The translations under genes and the position numbers were made by a program. DNA of 64,000 nucleotides, taken from the NCBI RefSeq assembly GCF_016859125.1, contig NZ_CP069338.1, positions 8,745,501 to 8,809,500 of the forward strand, read 5' to 3'. The notes under the pieces were generated by a model, which saw only the letters and a program-made list of their open reading frames with translations, was not told where the DNA came from and did not search any database. Numbering within the stretch: the first letter of the stretch is position 1; every line of letters begins with the position of its first letter. Shown here piece by piece: positions 1 to 10,204 of the stretch. This DNA comes from Archangium violaceum. Lineage in GTDB: Bacteria; Myxococcota; Myxococcia; Myxococcales; Myxococcaceae.

Positions 1-215
1 ACGAACTGCCCGTGGGCGTCCACCACCCGGGTGGAGGGGCCCACCGCGCCCTTGGGCAGGCTGCCCTCGGAGCCCACGTACCAGACCTTCCCCCGGCGCA
101 CGCCCACGCAGGCGTTGGGACGCGGGGTGAGGGCCTGCTCGGCGGGCTCCTGGTGGGAGCCCTCCACGGTGAGCACCTCGGACGTGTTGCGGATCAACAG
201 CTCCAGGGTTTCCAT
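1..215 (-). CDS. hutI: Imidazolonepropionase, N-terminal part (cut by window edge)
   Basis: The first 71 residues of a minus-strand protein are visible. They begin METLELLIRNTSEVLTVEG and continue with VGVRRGKVWYVG and VVDAHGQF, the beta-sandwich start of the amidohydrolase fold typical of HutI, which opens imidazolone-5-propanoate to N-formimino-L-glutamate in histidine degradation. The ATG lies only three bases after the hutU stop codon on the same strand, so the two are almost surely co-transcribed. The metal-binding HxH motif and the rest of the enzyme lie outside the window, so the call rests on the N-terminal pattern and on the operon context. Confidence 0.8.
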   Translation of the reverse strand, partial: METLELLIRNTSEVLTVEGSHQEPAEQALTPRPNACVGVRRGKVWYVGSEGSLPKGAVGPSTRVVDAHGQF

Positions 216-218
216 TCG

Positions 219-1874
219 TCACTCGGTGATGCCGGGGATGCGCACGCCGCGGGTCCGGGCGACCTCGACGGCCTCGGGGTAACCAGCGTCGGCATGGCGC
301 AGCACGCCCATGCCAGGGTCCGAGGTGAGCACGCGCTCGATGCGGCGCGCGGCCTCGGGGGTGCCGTCGGCGACGATGACCTGGCCGGAGTGCAGCGAGT
401 AGCCCATGCCCACGCCGCCGCCATGGTGGAAGGACACCCAGGACGCGCCGTTCACCGCGTTGACGAGCGCGTTGAGGATGGGCCAGTCGGCCACCGCGTC
501 CGTGCCATCGCGCATGGACTCCGTCTCGCGGTTGGGCGAGGCCACCGAGCCGCAGTCCAGGTGATCACGCCCGATGACGATGGGGGCCTTCACCTCGCCC
601 TTGCGCACCATCTCGTTGAAGCGCAGGCCCGCCTTGGCGCGCTCTCCGTAGCCCAGCCAGCAGATGCGCGCGGGCAGACCCTGGAAGGCCACGCGCTCTC
701 GCGCCATCTTGAGCCACCGGCGCAGCGACTCCTTCTGGGGGAAGAGCTCCAGCACGGCCTCGTCCGTGCGGCGGATGTCCTCGGGGTCTCCGGAGAGGGC
801 CACCCAGCGGAAGGGCCCGAGTCCCTCGCAGAACATGGGCCGGATGTAGGCCGGGACGAATCCGGGGAAGTCGAAGGCGTTCTCCAGCCCGGCGAGCTGC
901 GCCTGGGCGCGGATGTTGTTGCCGTAGTCGAAGACGTGGCTGCCGGCGCGCGCGAAGTCCAGCATCGCCTCCACCTGCATGGCCATCGACTTCTGGGCCT
1001 TCTCGATGTAGCCCTTCGGGTCGCGCTGGCGCAGCTCGGCCGCCGCCTCGAGCGACAGATCCGCGGGGATGTATCCGTTGAGCGGATCATGCGCGCTCGT
1101 CTGGTCGGTGACCAGGTCCGGCTTGAGGCCCCGGCGGTACAGCTCGCGGAACACCTGGGCGGCGTTGCCGATGATGCCGATGGAGCGGCCCACGCGCTTC
1201 TGCTGGGCCTCCTTGGCCAGGGAGATGGCCTCGTCGATATCCTTCGCGACGACATCCAGGTAGCGCGTCTCCACGCGGCGCTGGGCGCGGTGCGGGTCGA
1301 TCTCCACGCCGAGGAAGACTGCGTTGTTCATGGTGGCGGCCAGGGGCTGGGCGCCGCCCATGCCGCCGAGGCCACCGGAGAGGACGAGCCGGCCGGACAG
1401 GTCATCCGAGCCGAAGTGGACGCGGCCGGCCTGGGCGAAGGTCTCGTAGGTGCCCTGGAGGATGCCCTGGGTGCCGATGTAGATCCACGAGCCGGCCGTC
1501 ATCTGGCCGTACATCATCAGGCCCTTCTTCTCGAGCTCGAAGAAGTGGTCCCAGTTGGCCCAGCGGCCCACGAGGTTGGAGTTGGCGATGAGAACGCGAG
1601 GGGCGTCCGGGTGGGTGCGGAGGATGCCCACGGGCTTGCCTGACTGGACCAGGAGCGTCTCCTCGTCGGTGAGGCGGCGCAGGCTGTCGACGATGCGATC
1701 GAACGACGGCCAGTCGCGGGCGGCCTTGCCGATGCCGCCGTAGACGACGAGATCCTCGGGGCGCTCGGCCACGTCCGGATCCAGGTTGTTCATCAACATC
1801 CGGAGGGCGGCTTCCTGGACCCAGCCCTTACAGGACAGGGCGGTTCCGCGGGGGGCACGAATGGTACGGGACAT
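219..1874 (-). CDS. hutU: Urocanate hydratase
   Basis: Cytosolic enzyme converting urocanate to 4-imidazolone-5-propanoate with tightly bound NAD+. At 551 aa it is full length for the family. The N-terminal [11 protein letters not shown], the NAD-site glycine cluster LGGMGGAQP near residue 165 and the signature [10 protein letters not shown] (with the catalytic Cys at about residue 405) are all present. A GAGGAGA ribosome binding site stands 5 bases before the ATG. It precedes hutI by three bases, forming a hutUI transcription unit; hutH is not in the window. The region upstream carries a small same-strand gene (1977-2210) 102 bp away, so the hut promoter probably lies in that gap. Confidence 0.97.
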   Translation of the reverse strand: MSRTIRAPRGTALSCKGWVQEAALRMLMNNLDPDVAERPEDLVVYGGIGKAARDWPSFDRIVDSLRRLTDEETLLVQSGKPVGILRTHPDAPRVLIANSNLVGRWANWDHFFELEKKGLMMYGQMTAGSWIYIGTQGILQGTYETFAQAGRVHFGSDDLSGRLVLSGGLGGMGGAQPLAATMNNAVFLGVEIDPHRAQRRVETRYLDVVAKDIDEAISLAKEAQQKRVGRSIGIIGNAAQVFRELYRRGLKPDLVTDQTSAHDPLNGYIPADLSLEAAAELRQRDPKGYIEKAQKSMAMQVEAMLDFARAGSHVFDYGNNIRAQAQLAGLENAFDFPGFVPAYIRPMFCEGLGPFRWVALSGDPEDIRRTDEAVLELFPQKESLRRWLKMARERVAFQGLPARICWLGYGERAKAGLRFNEMVRKGEVKAPIVIGRDHLDCGSVASPNRETESMRDGTDAVADWPILNALVNAVNGASWVSFHHGGGVGMGYSLHSGQVIVADGTPEAARRIERVLTSDPGMGVLRHADAGYPEAVEVARTRGVRIPGITE

Positions 1875-1976
1875 GTGTCTCCTCGGAGATTTCGCCGTGC
1901 GGAGACTAGCCGAAGTAGGCGGTGGATGTGCGCCCGAGTTGTGGGGTTCCCACTACAGGGGGCGGAATGTCCGCCA

Positions 1977-2210
1977 TCAGCGGGAGTGGCTGGCGAGCGG
2001 GTTCCGCGGACATCTGAATTGGGTGTTGGATGCCCACCCAATGGTGAATGTGACGAGCGATTCGACAGTGTCGAATCCAGTGACGGACCACAGCCCTTGC
2101 TTCTCGAGGATACGCTTCCGTGCGTAGAGCAGTGCGTCCATGAGCCCGACCCTTCGTCCACGCCATTCTTCGGGGATTGGCTCTACCTTGGCGATCTTCT
2201 TCTCACTCAT
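1977..2210 (-). CDS. Small hypothetical protein, partner of the broken gene upstream
   Basis: A 77-aa protein starting MSEKKIAKVEPIPEEWRGRR. I recognise no domain. Its ATG overlaps by 4 bp (ATGA) the stop codon of the frameshift-corrected upstream reading frame (2207-2811), and a GAGGTGG ribosome binding site lies inside that frame; this arrangement argues that it is a real second gene of an operon. The last 20 residues look less coding-like than the first 55, so the C-terminus may be altered. With its partner broken, it may no longer be functional. Confidence 0.5.
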   Translation of the reverse strand: MSEKKIAKVEPIPEEWRGRRVGLMDALLYARKRILEKQGLWSVTGFDTVESLVTFTIGWASNTQFRCPRNPLASHSR

Positions 2211-2811
2211 GGCGCTTGTACCACCTCATAAACCACTCGGCTCGGAGACGCCGTGCTCAGTCGAGCCATGTCCTCGGAATGGGGTAGGCCGGCCAGCCCC
2301 GTGTAGGCGTCGATGACCTTGTCCTAAGTTTGATGGCCAGATGTTCTCCCGTCGTCGAGACCTGGTGGCGCCTGACCAGGACCCCTCCAGAGAACTCATC
2401 GAAACTCAGGAGCCGCACACTGCCTCGGACGCTGAAGCGCAAGAACTCCGGGTGTTGACCGAGTTGGGTCAATCCCTCGTGAATGGTCTTCGCGACCTTC
2501 TCGCACTCGTCTGCCTTCCGGTTGGCGACAGCGAAGGCGTTCTAGAACGCCACCAGCCAGCCCGGTACCCGGCCGATGTCCTTGAGCAGGAGGTACTGAT
2601 CGACAACGCAGTTGAGATCTCCCATGAGGATGCAGGCCTTGAGCCGTGCCCGGATCGACTCGTCTCCAGGCAGGGGAGCCGTGTTGAGTACGAGAGATGG
2701 CAGGGGTGCCATCGTCTCTGGAGATGACGCCAGGCCCGATAGAGGCAACAGGCAGAGGAGGATGAGCAGGGTGGTGGAGATGCCGCCTCTGGCGGATTCC
2801 GGGGCTCTCAT
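2207..2811 (-). pseudogene. Secreted hypothetical protein, broken by an amber codon and a frameshift
   Basis: The ATG at 2811 opens a frame with a signal-peptide-like segment (STTLLILLCLLPLSGLASS). The frame meets TAG at 2542-2544 but continues in the same phase (NAFAVANRKADECEKVAKTI) with normal-looking coding sequence to about 2330. Near 2325 the coding phase shifts: DKVIDAYTGLAGLPHSEDMA then runs to a TGA at 2207-2209 that overlaps the next gene's ATG. The total, 605 bp, is one base short of a whole number of codons, fitting a single-base deletion; the TAG fits a CAG-to-TAG change. The intact ancestor would have had about 201 residues. A sequencing error could explain the frameshift, but two separate lesions make true decay more likely. 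Confidence 0.7.
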
Positions 2812-2828
2812 GGGGCGTTCCAGCGTAG

Positions 2829-4241
<1,413 letters not shown>

Positions 4242-4609
4242 GCGCCCTGGCGCCATGCCACCCATGTTCGGGGCATGGCGCCTTCCGTCACGGTCGAGCC
4301 TCTTCCGCTCGACCGGACGCGCGAGCTGCTGGCCCGGTACGACACCCGGTCACGCGAGTCGTTCCGGAGCGGAGAGGGGCTACTTCGCCAGTTCGACCTT
4401 CTCCAGGTACTCGGGGATGTAGGCAGGCCAGCCGCGCGCCTCGACCCGTCCCTCGTAGGTGCTCTCCATCACGAGCATGGTGGCCGAGCGGATCGTCTGC
4501 GGAACCCCAGCTGCTTCCCTGAGACGGCGAGCCCTTCTATCCTTCCACCTCGGGAGACACGTGAGCGCCTGGCTTCACGCGAACCGTTTCAGCGGAGGAG
4601 ATGCGAGCC
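4242..4609. other. Intergenic stretch with a probable gene remnant
   Basis: No intact gene fits here. On the minus strand, about 4380-4500 reads as a coding-like C-terminus (TIRSATMLVMESTYEGRVEA, then RGWPAYIPEYLEKVELAK and a TAG at 4380-4382) with no start of its own. On the plus strand, 4275-4380 also reads like coding sequence (MAPSVTVEPLPLDRTRELLA onwards) but loses that character after about 4390. The two may be ends of decayed genes brought together by a deletion. Confidence 0.35.
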
Positions 4610-4921
4610 ATGAATCGAGTGAGGAATTCGTCGTGGTGGGGTGCGGTGCTGGTCGGTGGGTTGCTGCTGGCGCTGCCCGCGGCGGCGCAGGGGAAGGGCA
4701 AGGCGAAGAAGGAGAACGAACCGGAGATGTGCAGGGCCGCGTGTTCGCAGAAGGCCAACTCGGCGGTGGCGTCCTGCGCCCTGGCCTGCCCGAAGCCGGA
4801 TGAGAGCAATGGAGAGGCCGCCGCCAAGTGCATGGCCCGCTGCGGGGACAAGTTCCGTGCCGCCACCGAGTCCTGCGACAAGACCTGCCCGGCCATCAAG
4901 AAGCCGGAGCAGCTCCACTAG
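4610..4921 (+). CDS. Small secreted Cys-rich protein
   Basis: A 103-aa protein with a clear Sec signal peptide (WWGAVLVGGLLLALPAAAQG, probable cleavage after AAAQ or AAA). The mature part is about 75 aa, Lys/Glu-rich, with eight cysteines in four CxxxC-type pairs (CRAAC, CALAC, CMARC, CDKTC), suggesting a helical, disulfide-pinned periplasmic or secreted protein. The second ATG at 4610 is chosen because GGAGGAG sits about 8 bases before it, whereas the ATG at 4601 is too close to that site. No known family recognised; function unknown. It converges with the zinc-ribbon gene at 4953. Confidence 0.75.
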   Translation: MNRVRNSSWWGAVLVGGLLLALPAAAQGKGKAKKENEPEMCRAACSQKANSAVASCALACPKPDESNGEAAAKCMARCGDKFRAATESCDKTCPAIKKPEQLH

Positions 4922-4952
4922 GTGCGCGCATCGGAGGCGTGGGTCCTCGCGC

Positions 4953-6077
4953 TCACGCCTCTCGCGAGAATGCCCGGTACACCGAGGCGAAGCCCACCGC
5001 GGCCAGGCCCGCCAGGAAGAGCAGGGGGCCCGCGAGCAGCCCTCCGTGCACGAGCATCCAGATGAGGCCGAGCACCACCACCCCGATGGGTGAGAAGCGC
5101 AGCCAATCCGGCCTCGGCACCTCCGGGCGCAGCGCCATCACGCCCAGCACCGCGAGGAGCATCAGCTCCACCGACACGGCGAATGGCTGGTCCCAGCCCT
5201 TGTCGTAGGACTCCTCGAGCAGGTTGTAGAGGACGTCGTCGGCCGGGCGGGGCGCGTCCACCACGCGCAGCTCCGGCGGCGCCTGGGGCACCGGACCCGG
5301 GCCGTGCGTCGAGGTTCGCGCGGGGACCCACGTGAGGAACAGCGCCGCCAGGCACAGCGCCGTACCTCCGAGCGCCACCGGGGCCACCCCCCGAAGCAGT
5401 TGGCGCGGCTCGAAGAGGCGGCTCCACCCGGTCCCTCCCACGTACTCCTTGCGGTACTGGTCGAAGCCGAGCAGCCCCGCGCCTCCCAGCCACAGCAGGG
5501 GCGTGAGGCCGATGCCGAGCATCCGGATCGCCAGCGCCGCCGTCACCACCACGAACACCGCCGGCACCACCGGGCGCAGCAGGCTGTCGGGCACCCAATC
5601 CACCAGCGGGTGCTTCTCTCCGGCCCCGCGCAGCTCGCGCGCCGTCACCAGCCACCCGCCCACGAATACCACCAGGGACCAGAAGGGCCCCACTCCCGCG
5701 AAGAAGGGCAGGATGGAGAGCACCAGCGCCACCGCGAGCAGCCCCACGCCCAGCACGCTCGGCGAGTGTCCCGGGACGTGCGCCAGCCACACCGGTCCGT
5801 CGTACGGCGGCTTCGGGGGCAGGCCCGGATCCGTGCGCTCGTCCTCCTCCTCCGCGCGTGCCGGGCGCGGGCGGGGCGGCGTGTCCTCGGCCTCGCTTCG
5901 GGCGGAGGCGGCGGGCACCGCCGTGGTGCTCCGCGTCCTCCCCGATGTCTGGATGGCGGTGCGTGTACCCGTCCGGCGGATGGTGCCGGGTGGGGGCGTG
6001 GGCATCTTCGCCCCACAGTTCTCGCAGTAGCGCAGGGTCTCGTCCCTGGCGCCCTCTCCGCACTCCTTGCACCGCAT
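4953..6077 (-). CDS. Zinc-ribbon multi-pass membrane protein
   Basis: The 374-aa protein begins with a CxxC...CxxC zinc ribbon (Cys 3, 6, 18 and 21). A low-complexity Pro/Thr/Arg/Glu linker to about residue 95 follows, and then about eight hydrophobic helices to the C-terminus. The build resembles zinc-ribbon membrane proteins of unknown function. It lies 73 bp downstream of ccmG on the same strand and may be the last gene of the cytochrome c maturation operon, but nothing in the sequence ties it to heme handling. Confidence 0.8.
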   Translation of the reverse strand: MRCKECGEGARDETLRYCENCGAKMPTPPPGTIRRTGTRTAIQTSGRTRSTTAVPAASARSEAEDTPPRPRPARAEEEDERTDPGLPPKPPYDGPVWLAHVPGHSPSVLGVGLLAVALVLSILPFFAGVGPFWSLVVFVGGWLVTARELRGAGEKHPLVDWVPDSLLRPVVPAVFVVVTAALAIRMLGIGLTPLLWLGGAGLLGFDQYRKEYVGGTGWSRLFEPRQLLRGVAPVALGGTALCLAALFLTWVPARTSTHGPGPVPQAPPELRVVDAPRPADDVLYNLLEESYDKGWDQPFAVSVELMLLAVLGVMALRPEVPRPDWLRFSPIGVVVLGLIWMLVHGGLLAGPLLFLAGLAAVGFASVYRAFSREA

Positions 6078-6150
6078 GGGCTACGGCCTCCGGCACCCGG
6101 GCCCTCGGGCCCTGGGCTCTTGCCTCTCGGAGTCTACTGGAGTTTCGAGG

Positions 6151-6690
6151 CTACTGCTTCGCCGTGGGGGCGCTCGTGGACAGCTCCTTGAGCCAGTTCG
6201 CCAGCGACTCCGGATCGATCGGCCCCACGTGCTTGCCCCGGATGATGCCCTGCGCGTCGATGAAGTACGTCTCCGGCACGCCGGCCACGCCGTAGTCCAC
6301 CGCCACCTGCGAGTTGGGATCCACCAGCTGGGGGAAGCTCGCGCCCATCTGCGACAGGAACCGCCGCGCGTTGTCCTCGGTGTCCTCGAAGACCATGCCC
6401 AGGAACTGGGCCTGGCCGCCGAACTCCCGCGCGCCCCACTCGAGTACCGGGTGCTCCATCTTGCAGGGCCCGCACCAGGACGCCCAGAAGTTGATGACCA
6501 CGGGCCGGCCCTTGAGCTCGTCCAGGCTCACCCGCATCCCGCTGTTCAGCGCCCGCAGCGTGAAGGGCGATGCCGGCTGGCCCTTGAGCATGAAGGGCAC
6601 CTCGCGCGGGTTGCTGCCGAAGCCCTTGTAGAGCACCGCCAGCAGGCCCAGGCACACGACGACGAAGCTGAGCGTGACGCGCCATTTCAT
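6151..6690 (-). CDS. ccmG: CcmG/DsbE-type thiol-disulfide oxidoreductase
   Basis: Membrane-anchored periplasmic thioredoxin-fold protein (179 aa) that reduces apocytochrome c cysteines or the heme-ligation machinery. One N-terminal helix (about residues 5-22) acts as an uncleaved anchor. The active site is WCGPC (Cys 73 and Cys 76) after VVINFWAS, and the cis-Pro loop is GVPETYFID. The ATG overlaps the ccmF stop by 4 bp (ATGA), so it is translated as part of the ccm operon. TlpA/ResA proteins share these motifs; position within the ccm genes favours CcmG. Confidence 0.9.
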   Translation of the reverse strand: MKWRVTLSFVVVCLGLLAVLYKGFGSNPREVPFMLKGQPASPFTLRALNSGMRVSLDELKGRPVVINFWASWCGPCKMEHPVLEWGAREFGGQAQFLGMVFEDTEDNARRFLSQMGASFPQLVDPNSQVAVDYGVAGVPETYFIDAQGIIRGKHVGPIDPESLANWLKELSTSAPTAKQ

Positions 6691-8711
6691 GCCGCACCCC
6701 GATTCATCTCACCACCCGCCTCGGGCGGAGCACCCGCCGCCGGCGTCTCGGCCTGCGCCACCGCGCGCGCCTTCCGCGACGGCCACAGCGCGATCAGCGT
6801 CCCCAGCACCAGCACGGGGATGCTCCACCAGATCCACCCCACCAGCGGGAAGATCCACGCGTTGAAGCTCGCCGTGCCCCGCTCCTCGGAGAAGGCCATC
6901 AGCGACAGGTAGAGGTCTTCCTTCACCGTCTCGCGCACCGCCGGCGTGCCCACCGGATCCGTCATGCGCTCGTAGTAGTTCATCCGGGGTGCCATCTCGC
7001 TGACGCTGCCGTCCGGCGCCGTCACCTGCACCCGCGTGGCCATGTAGGTGCGGTGCGGCTCCTGGCCGCTGGTGAGCCCCAGGTACTTCACCTGGTAGTC
7101 GCCCACCTTGAGCGTCTCGCCCTGGCGCACCGTGCCCGAGGTGTGCGTCACGTACGCGGACGAGCCCGCCACGGCCACGAAGATGATGACGATGCCCAGG
7201 TGCACGATGTAGCCGCCGAAGCGCCGCCGCGCCTTGGTGGCGCTGCCCACGAGCGCCGTGACGAAGCCCTCCTTGCGCTCGCTCATCCGCACCTTCACCG
7301 GCAGCGCCAGCTCGCGCAGGGTGATGACGGTGACGAAGCCCGCCAGTCCGAAGGTGAGCAGCGGGTAGAAGCCCCTCAGCCCGCCCGCCAGGCACGCGCC
7401 CACCACCGCCAGGCCCACCGCCGCCGGCACCCAGAAGCGCTCGCGCACCATCTTCGGATCCGAGCTGCCCCACGGCAGCATCGGGCCCACGCCCATCAGG
7501 AACAGCACCATCACACCGCCGGGCACCGCCATCTTGTTGAAGTACGGCTCGCCCACGCTCACCCGGATGCCGCGCACGGCCTCGGAGATGAGCGGGTAGA
7601 GCGTCCCCAGCAGCACCGTGAAGGTGATGGCCACGAACACCAGGTTGTTCACCAGCACGGTGGCCTCGCGCGACAGCATCGACTTGAGGCTGCTCTCGGC
7701 CACCAGCAGGTGCCCGCGCGTGGCCAGCAGCGCGATGGACACGAACAGCAGCACGGCGATGAACACCAGGAACGTGGGGCCGATGTCCGACTGCGTGAAG
7801 CTGTGCACCGAGTTGAAGATGCCGCTTCGTGTCATGAACGTGCCCAGGATGGTGAGCACGAAGCTGGAGAGCACCAGGCTCAGCGTCCACAGCTTCAGCA
7901 TCTTCTTGCGCTCGTGCACCAGTGTGGAGTGCATGAACGCGGTGGACGTCAGCCACGGAAGGAAGGACGCGTTCTCCACCGGATCCCACGCCCAGTAGCC
8001 GCCCCAGCCGAGCACCGCGTACGCCCACCACGAGCCGAGGATGATGCCCACGGACAGGAACAGCCACGCCACCAGCGTCCAGCGGCGCAGGGGCGCCATC
8101 CACGCGTCGCCCATCTCCCCGCGCAGCAGCGCGGCCACGCCGATGCCGAAGGGCACCGTCATGCCCACGTAGCCCAGGTACAGCATGGGCGGGTGGATGA
8201 TCATCAGCCAGTGGTTCTGCAGCAGCGCGTTGGGGCCCGGCCCGTCCATGGGCACCGGTGACACCGTGTGGAACGGGTTGGCCGGCCCGGCGATCAGGAA
8301 GGTGAAGAAGACGCCCACCGCCAGCATGGTGCCCAGCGCCAGGGACATGTAGCGCGCGTGCTCGCGGCGGTGCACCACCGCGAAGGCCAGCACGTACGTG
8401 CCCATGATGAGGCCCCAGAAGAGGATGGAGCCCTCGAGCGCGCTCCACAGCGAGACGATCTTGAAGACCGTCGGCGTGGCGCGGCTGCCCACCTGCGCCA
8501 CGTACTGGACGCTGAAGTCGTTGGTGAGGAGCGCCCACTCCATCACCACGTTGGCGCTGAGCATGCAGGCGAAGAAGCCCCACACGCAGCGCATCACCCA
8601 CGGGAAGGCCGCGTCGTCGCGGCGCATCCCACCCACCAGGCCCACCAGCGCTCCGAAGCTCGCGAACGCGAGCCCCCCGAGCACCAGCCCGTATCCGAGC
8701 GTGCTGTTCAC
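6687..8711 (-). CDS. ccmF: Cytochrome c heme lyase subunit CcmF
   Basis: Large inner membrane protein (674 aa, about 15 helices) of the system I heme lyase that attaches heme to apocytochrome c. The tryptophan-rich WWD domain is seen as WGGYWAWDPVENASFLPW near residue 235, with conserved histidines in flanking loops (for example NHWLMIIHPP). The start is a GTG whose last two bases belong to the ccmE TGA (GTGA overlap), and its stop overlaps ccmG by 4 bp. No CcmH is present in the window. Confidence 0.96.
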   Translation of the reverse strand: MNSTLGYGLVLGGLAFASFGALVGLVGGMRRDDAAFPWVMRCVWGFFACMLSANVVMEWALLTNDFSVQYVAQVGSRATPTVFKIVSLWSALEGSILFWGLIMGTYVLAFAVVHRREHARYMSLALGTMLAVGVFFTFLIAGPANPFHTVSPVPMDGPGPNALLQNHWLMIIHPPMLYLGYVGMTVPFGIGVAALLRGEMGDAWMAPLRRWTLVAWLFLSVGIILGSWWAYAVLGWGGYWAWDPVENASFLPWLTSTAFMHSTLVHERKKMLKLWTLSLVLSSFVLTILGTFMTRSGIFNSVHSFTQSDIGPTFLVFIAVLLFVSIALLATRGHLLVAESSLKSMLSREATVLVNNLVFVAITFTVLLGTLYPLISEAVRGIRVSVGEPYFNKMAVPGGVMVLFLMGVGPMLPWGSSDPKMVRERFWVPAAVGLAVVGACLAGGLRGFYPLLTFGLAGFVTVITLRELALPVKVRMSERKEGFVTALVGSATKARRRFGGYIVHLGIVIIFVAVAGSSAYVTHTSGTVRQGETLKVGDYQVKYLGLTSGQEPHRTYMATRVQVTAPDGSVSEMAPRMNYYERMTDPVGTPAVRETVKEDLYLSLMAFSEERGTASFNAWIFPLVGWIWWSIPVLVLGTLIALWPSRKARAVAQAETPAAGAPPEAGGEMNRGAA

Positions 8712-9199
8712 TGAGTCCTCGCCGCCGCCGCCGTGGTGGCTTCCTGCTTCTGCATCTCCTCGAACATCTTCTTCACGTCGTCATCCGTCTTGGGCGCCCG
8801 GTACTCGTTGGAGTGGTTCACCATGAGCCGGCTGCCCTGGAAGACCTGGGACTTGTCGAAGGTGCCCTCCACCACCACGCCGATGCGCTCGCGGAACATC
8901 TGCGGAGGCACCTCGGTGGTACGCACCAGCACGTGCGCCGCGCCGGGCTCCTCGCTGTCCATCACGCGGAAGTGCAGGGTGGTGTGCTGCTCGTTCCACT
9001 GGATGCTGCCCGGCTGCACCTGGCCACCCAGGCGGATGGTGGGGCCATAGGCCTTCTCGCCCTGGGCCATCATCTCCGAGGGCCTCCAGTAATAGACGAG
9101 GTTCTCACCGATGTTGCCGAAGGCCACCAGCGCCAGGCCGGCTCCGGCCACCAGCAGGGCCACCACGGCGATGAGACGGTTGCGCGTCTGCTGCGTCAT
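8708..9199 (-). CDS. ccmE: Heme chaperone CcmE
   Basis: Periplasmic heme chaperone (163 aa) that carries heme covalently from CcmC to the CcmF lyase. It has one N-terminal membrane anchor (about residues 8-28) and an OB-fold domain. The heme-binding HxxxY motif is His129-Ser-Asn-Glu-Tyr133, so this is the classic histidine type rather than the cysteine variant. The C-terminal tail is rich in Ala, Thr and Gln and is probably disordered. The AGGAG ribosome binding site lies inside the end of ccmD, and the stop overlaps ccmF. Confidence 0.95.
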   Translation of the reverse strand: MTQQTRNRLIAVVALLVAGAGLALVAFGNIGENLVYYWRPSEMMAQGEKAYGPTIRLGGQVQPGSIQWNEQHTTLHFRVMDSEEPGAAHVLVRTTEVPPQMFRERIGVVVEGTFDKSQVFQGSRLMVNHSNEYRAPKTDDDVKKMFEEMQKQEATTAAAARTQ

Positions 9200-9202
9200 G
9201 GC

Positions 9203-9373
9203 TCACTCCTTCGAGTCGTTCACGGCCTGCCCGGGACGGCGCAGCCAGAGGGACAGTGCATACAGCGAGAGCGACACCCAGGCGATGCCATAGGAGGCCC
9301 AGACGTACTCCCAGCCTCCCTGGATGCGGCCCACACCCACCTGGGCGAGCAGCATGTACATGTGCGGGGACAT
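9203..9373 (-). CDS. ccmD: CcmD-like heme exporter small subunit
   Basis: A 56-codon frame between ccmC and ccmE. It starts at an ATG sharing one base with the ccmC stop (TGATG) and encodes MSPHMYMLLAQVGVGRIQGG, then WEYVWASYGIAWVSLSLYAL as a single transmembrane helix, and a short polar end. Size, one-helix topology, the WEYVW(A)xYG(I) pattern and position all match CcmD, which helps release holo-CcmE from CcmC. Such small genes are easily missed by automatic annotation. Confidence 0.88.
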   Translation of the reverse strand: MSPHMYMLLAQVGVGRIQGGWEYVWASYGIAWVSLSLYALSLWLRRPGQAVNDSKE

Positions 9374-10188
9374 CAGGCCACCTCCGAGGCACGGTTGTCA
9401 CGCGGGGCGGGCGCGTCCGTGGGGAGCGCCTCGGGCAGGGCCACCTCCGCCTCGCGCCGGGCGAGGGCGATCCGGTAGCGGTGCAGCAGGAAGAGGGTGA
9501 GGAGGATGAGCGAGGCCCAGGCGTTGACGCGCAGTGACAGCACCATGTCCGGGTCCACCGTCTTGGGCGTCGACTGCACCTGGTGCAGGCTGCGCCACCA
9601 CTTCACCGAGAACCACACGATGGGCAGGTTGACGAAGGAGATGATGCCCACCACGGAGCTCCACACCGCGCGCTTCTCGGGATCCTCCACGAAGCCGCGC
9701 AGGGCCACGTACGCCACGTACGTCACCAGCATGATGGCCATGGCCGTGAGCCGCGGATCCCAGTCCCAGTAGGTGCCCCACGTGGGCTTGCCCCAGATGG
9801 CGCCCAGCACCAGCCCGTAGGCCCCGAAGAGCAGCCCCACCTCGGCCGTGGACTCCGCCAGCGCGTCCGTCTTCCAGCTCGTATGGAGCAGGTACGCCAC
9901 GCAGCAGCAGAAGTTGACCGTCAGCGTCAGCATGGCCATCCACATGGCCGGCACGTGCACGTAGATGATGCGGTAGACGTCCCCCATCTCCCGCTCGGGT
10001 GGCGTCCACACCAGCCCCAGGTACGAGCCAATGCCCAACAGCAGCAGGGCCGCCGCCGTCATGACCAGCAGCGCGGGCTTCGCGTTGTACCTCGATCCGG
10101 GAGGCGCCCACTTCATGCCCAGCCGGACGCCCATACCCACAGACGCCAGCGCCGCCGCCGCCGAAACCACCTGCAGCACCGTGTTCAT
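9373..10188 (-). CDS. ccmC: Heme exporter/transferase CcmC
   Basis: Six-helix inner membrane protein (271 aa) that, with CcmABD, loads heme onto CcmE. The WWD motif WGKPTWGTYWDWDPRLT lies near residues 135-151, and conserved histidines lie in RIIYVHVPAMW and at the far side of the domain. A strong AGGAGTGAGG ribosome binding site precedes the ATG. The C-terminal ~25 residues are a charged, proline-rich extension. It follows ccmB by 16 bp and overlaps ccmD by one base. Confidence 0.95.
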   Translation of the reverse strand: MNTVLQVVSAAAALASVGMGVRLGMKWAPPGSRYNAKPALLVMTAAALLLLGIGSYLGLVWTPPEREMGDVYRIIYVHVPAMWMAMLTLTVNFCCCVAYLLHTSWKTDALAESTAEVGLLFGAYGLVLGAIWGKPTWGTYWDWDPRLTAMAIMLVTYVAYVALRGFVEDPEKRAVWSSVVGIISFVNLPIVWFSVKWWRSLHQVQSTPKTVDPDMVLSLRVNAWASLILLTLFLLHRYRIALARREAEVALPEALPTDAPAPRDNRASEVA

Positions 10189-10204
10189 GACCTCACTCCT
10201 GACC

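Noticed and set aside
12-1643. 543-aa frame antisense to hutU
   Set aside because: Low-complexity His/Gly/Ala product; hutU is unmistakable on the other strand.
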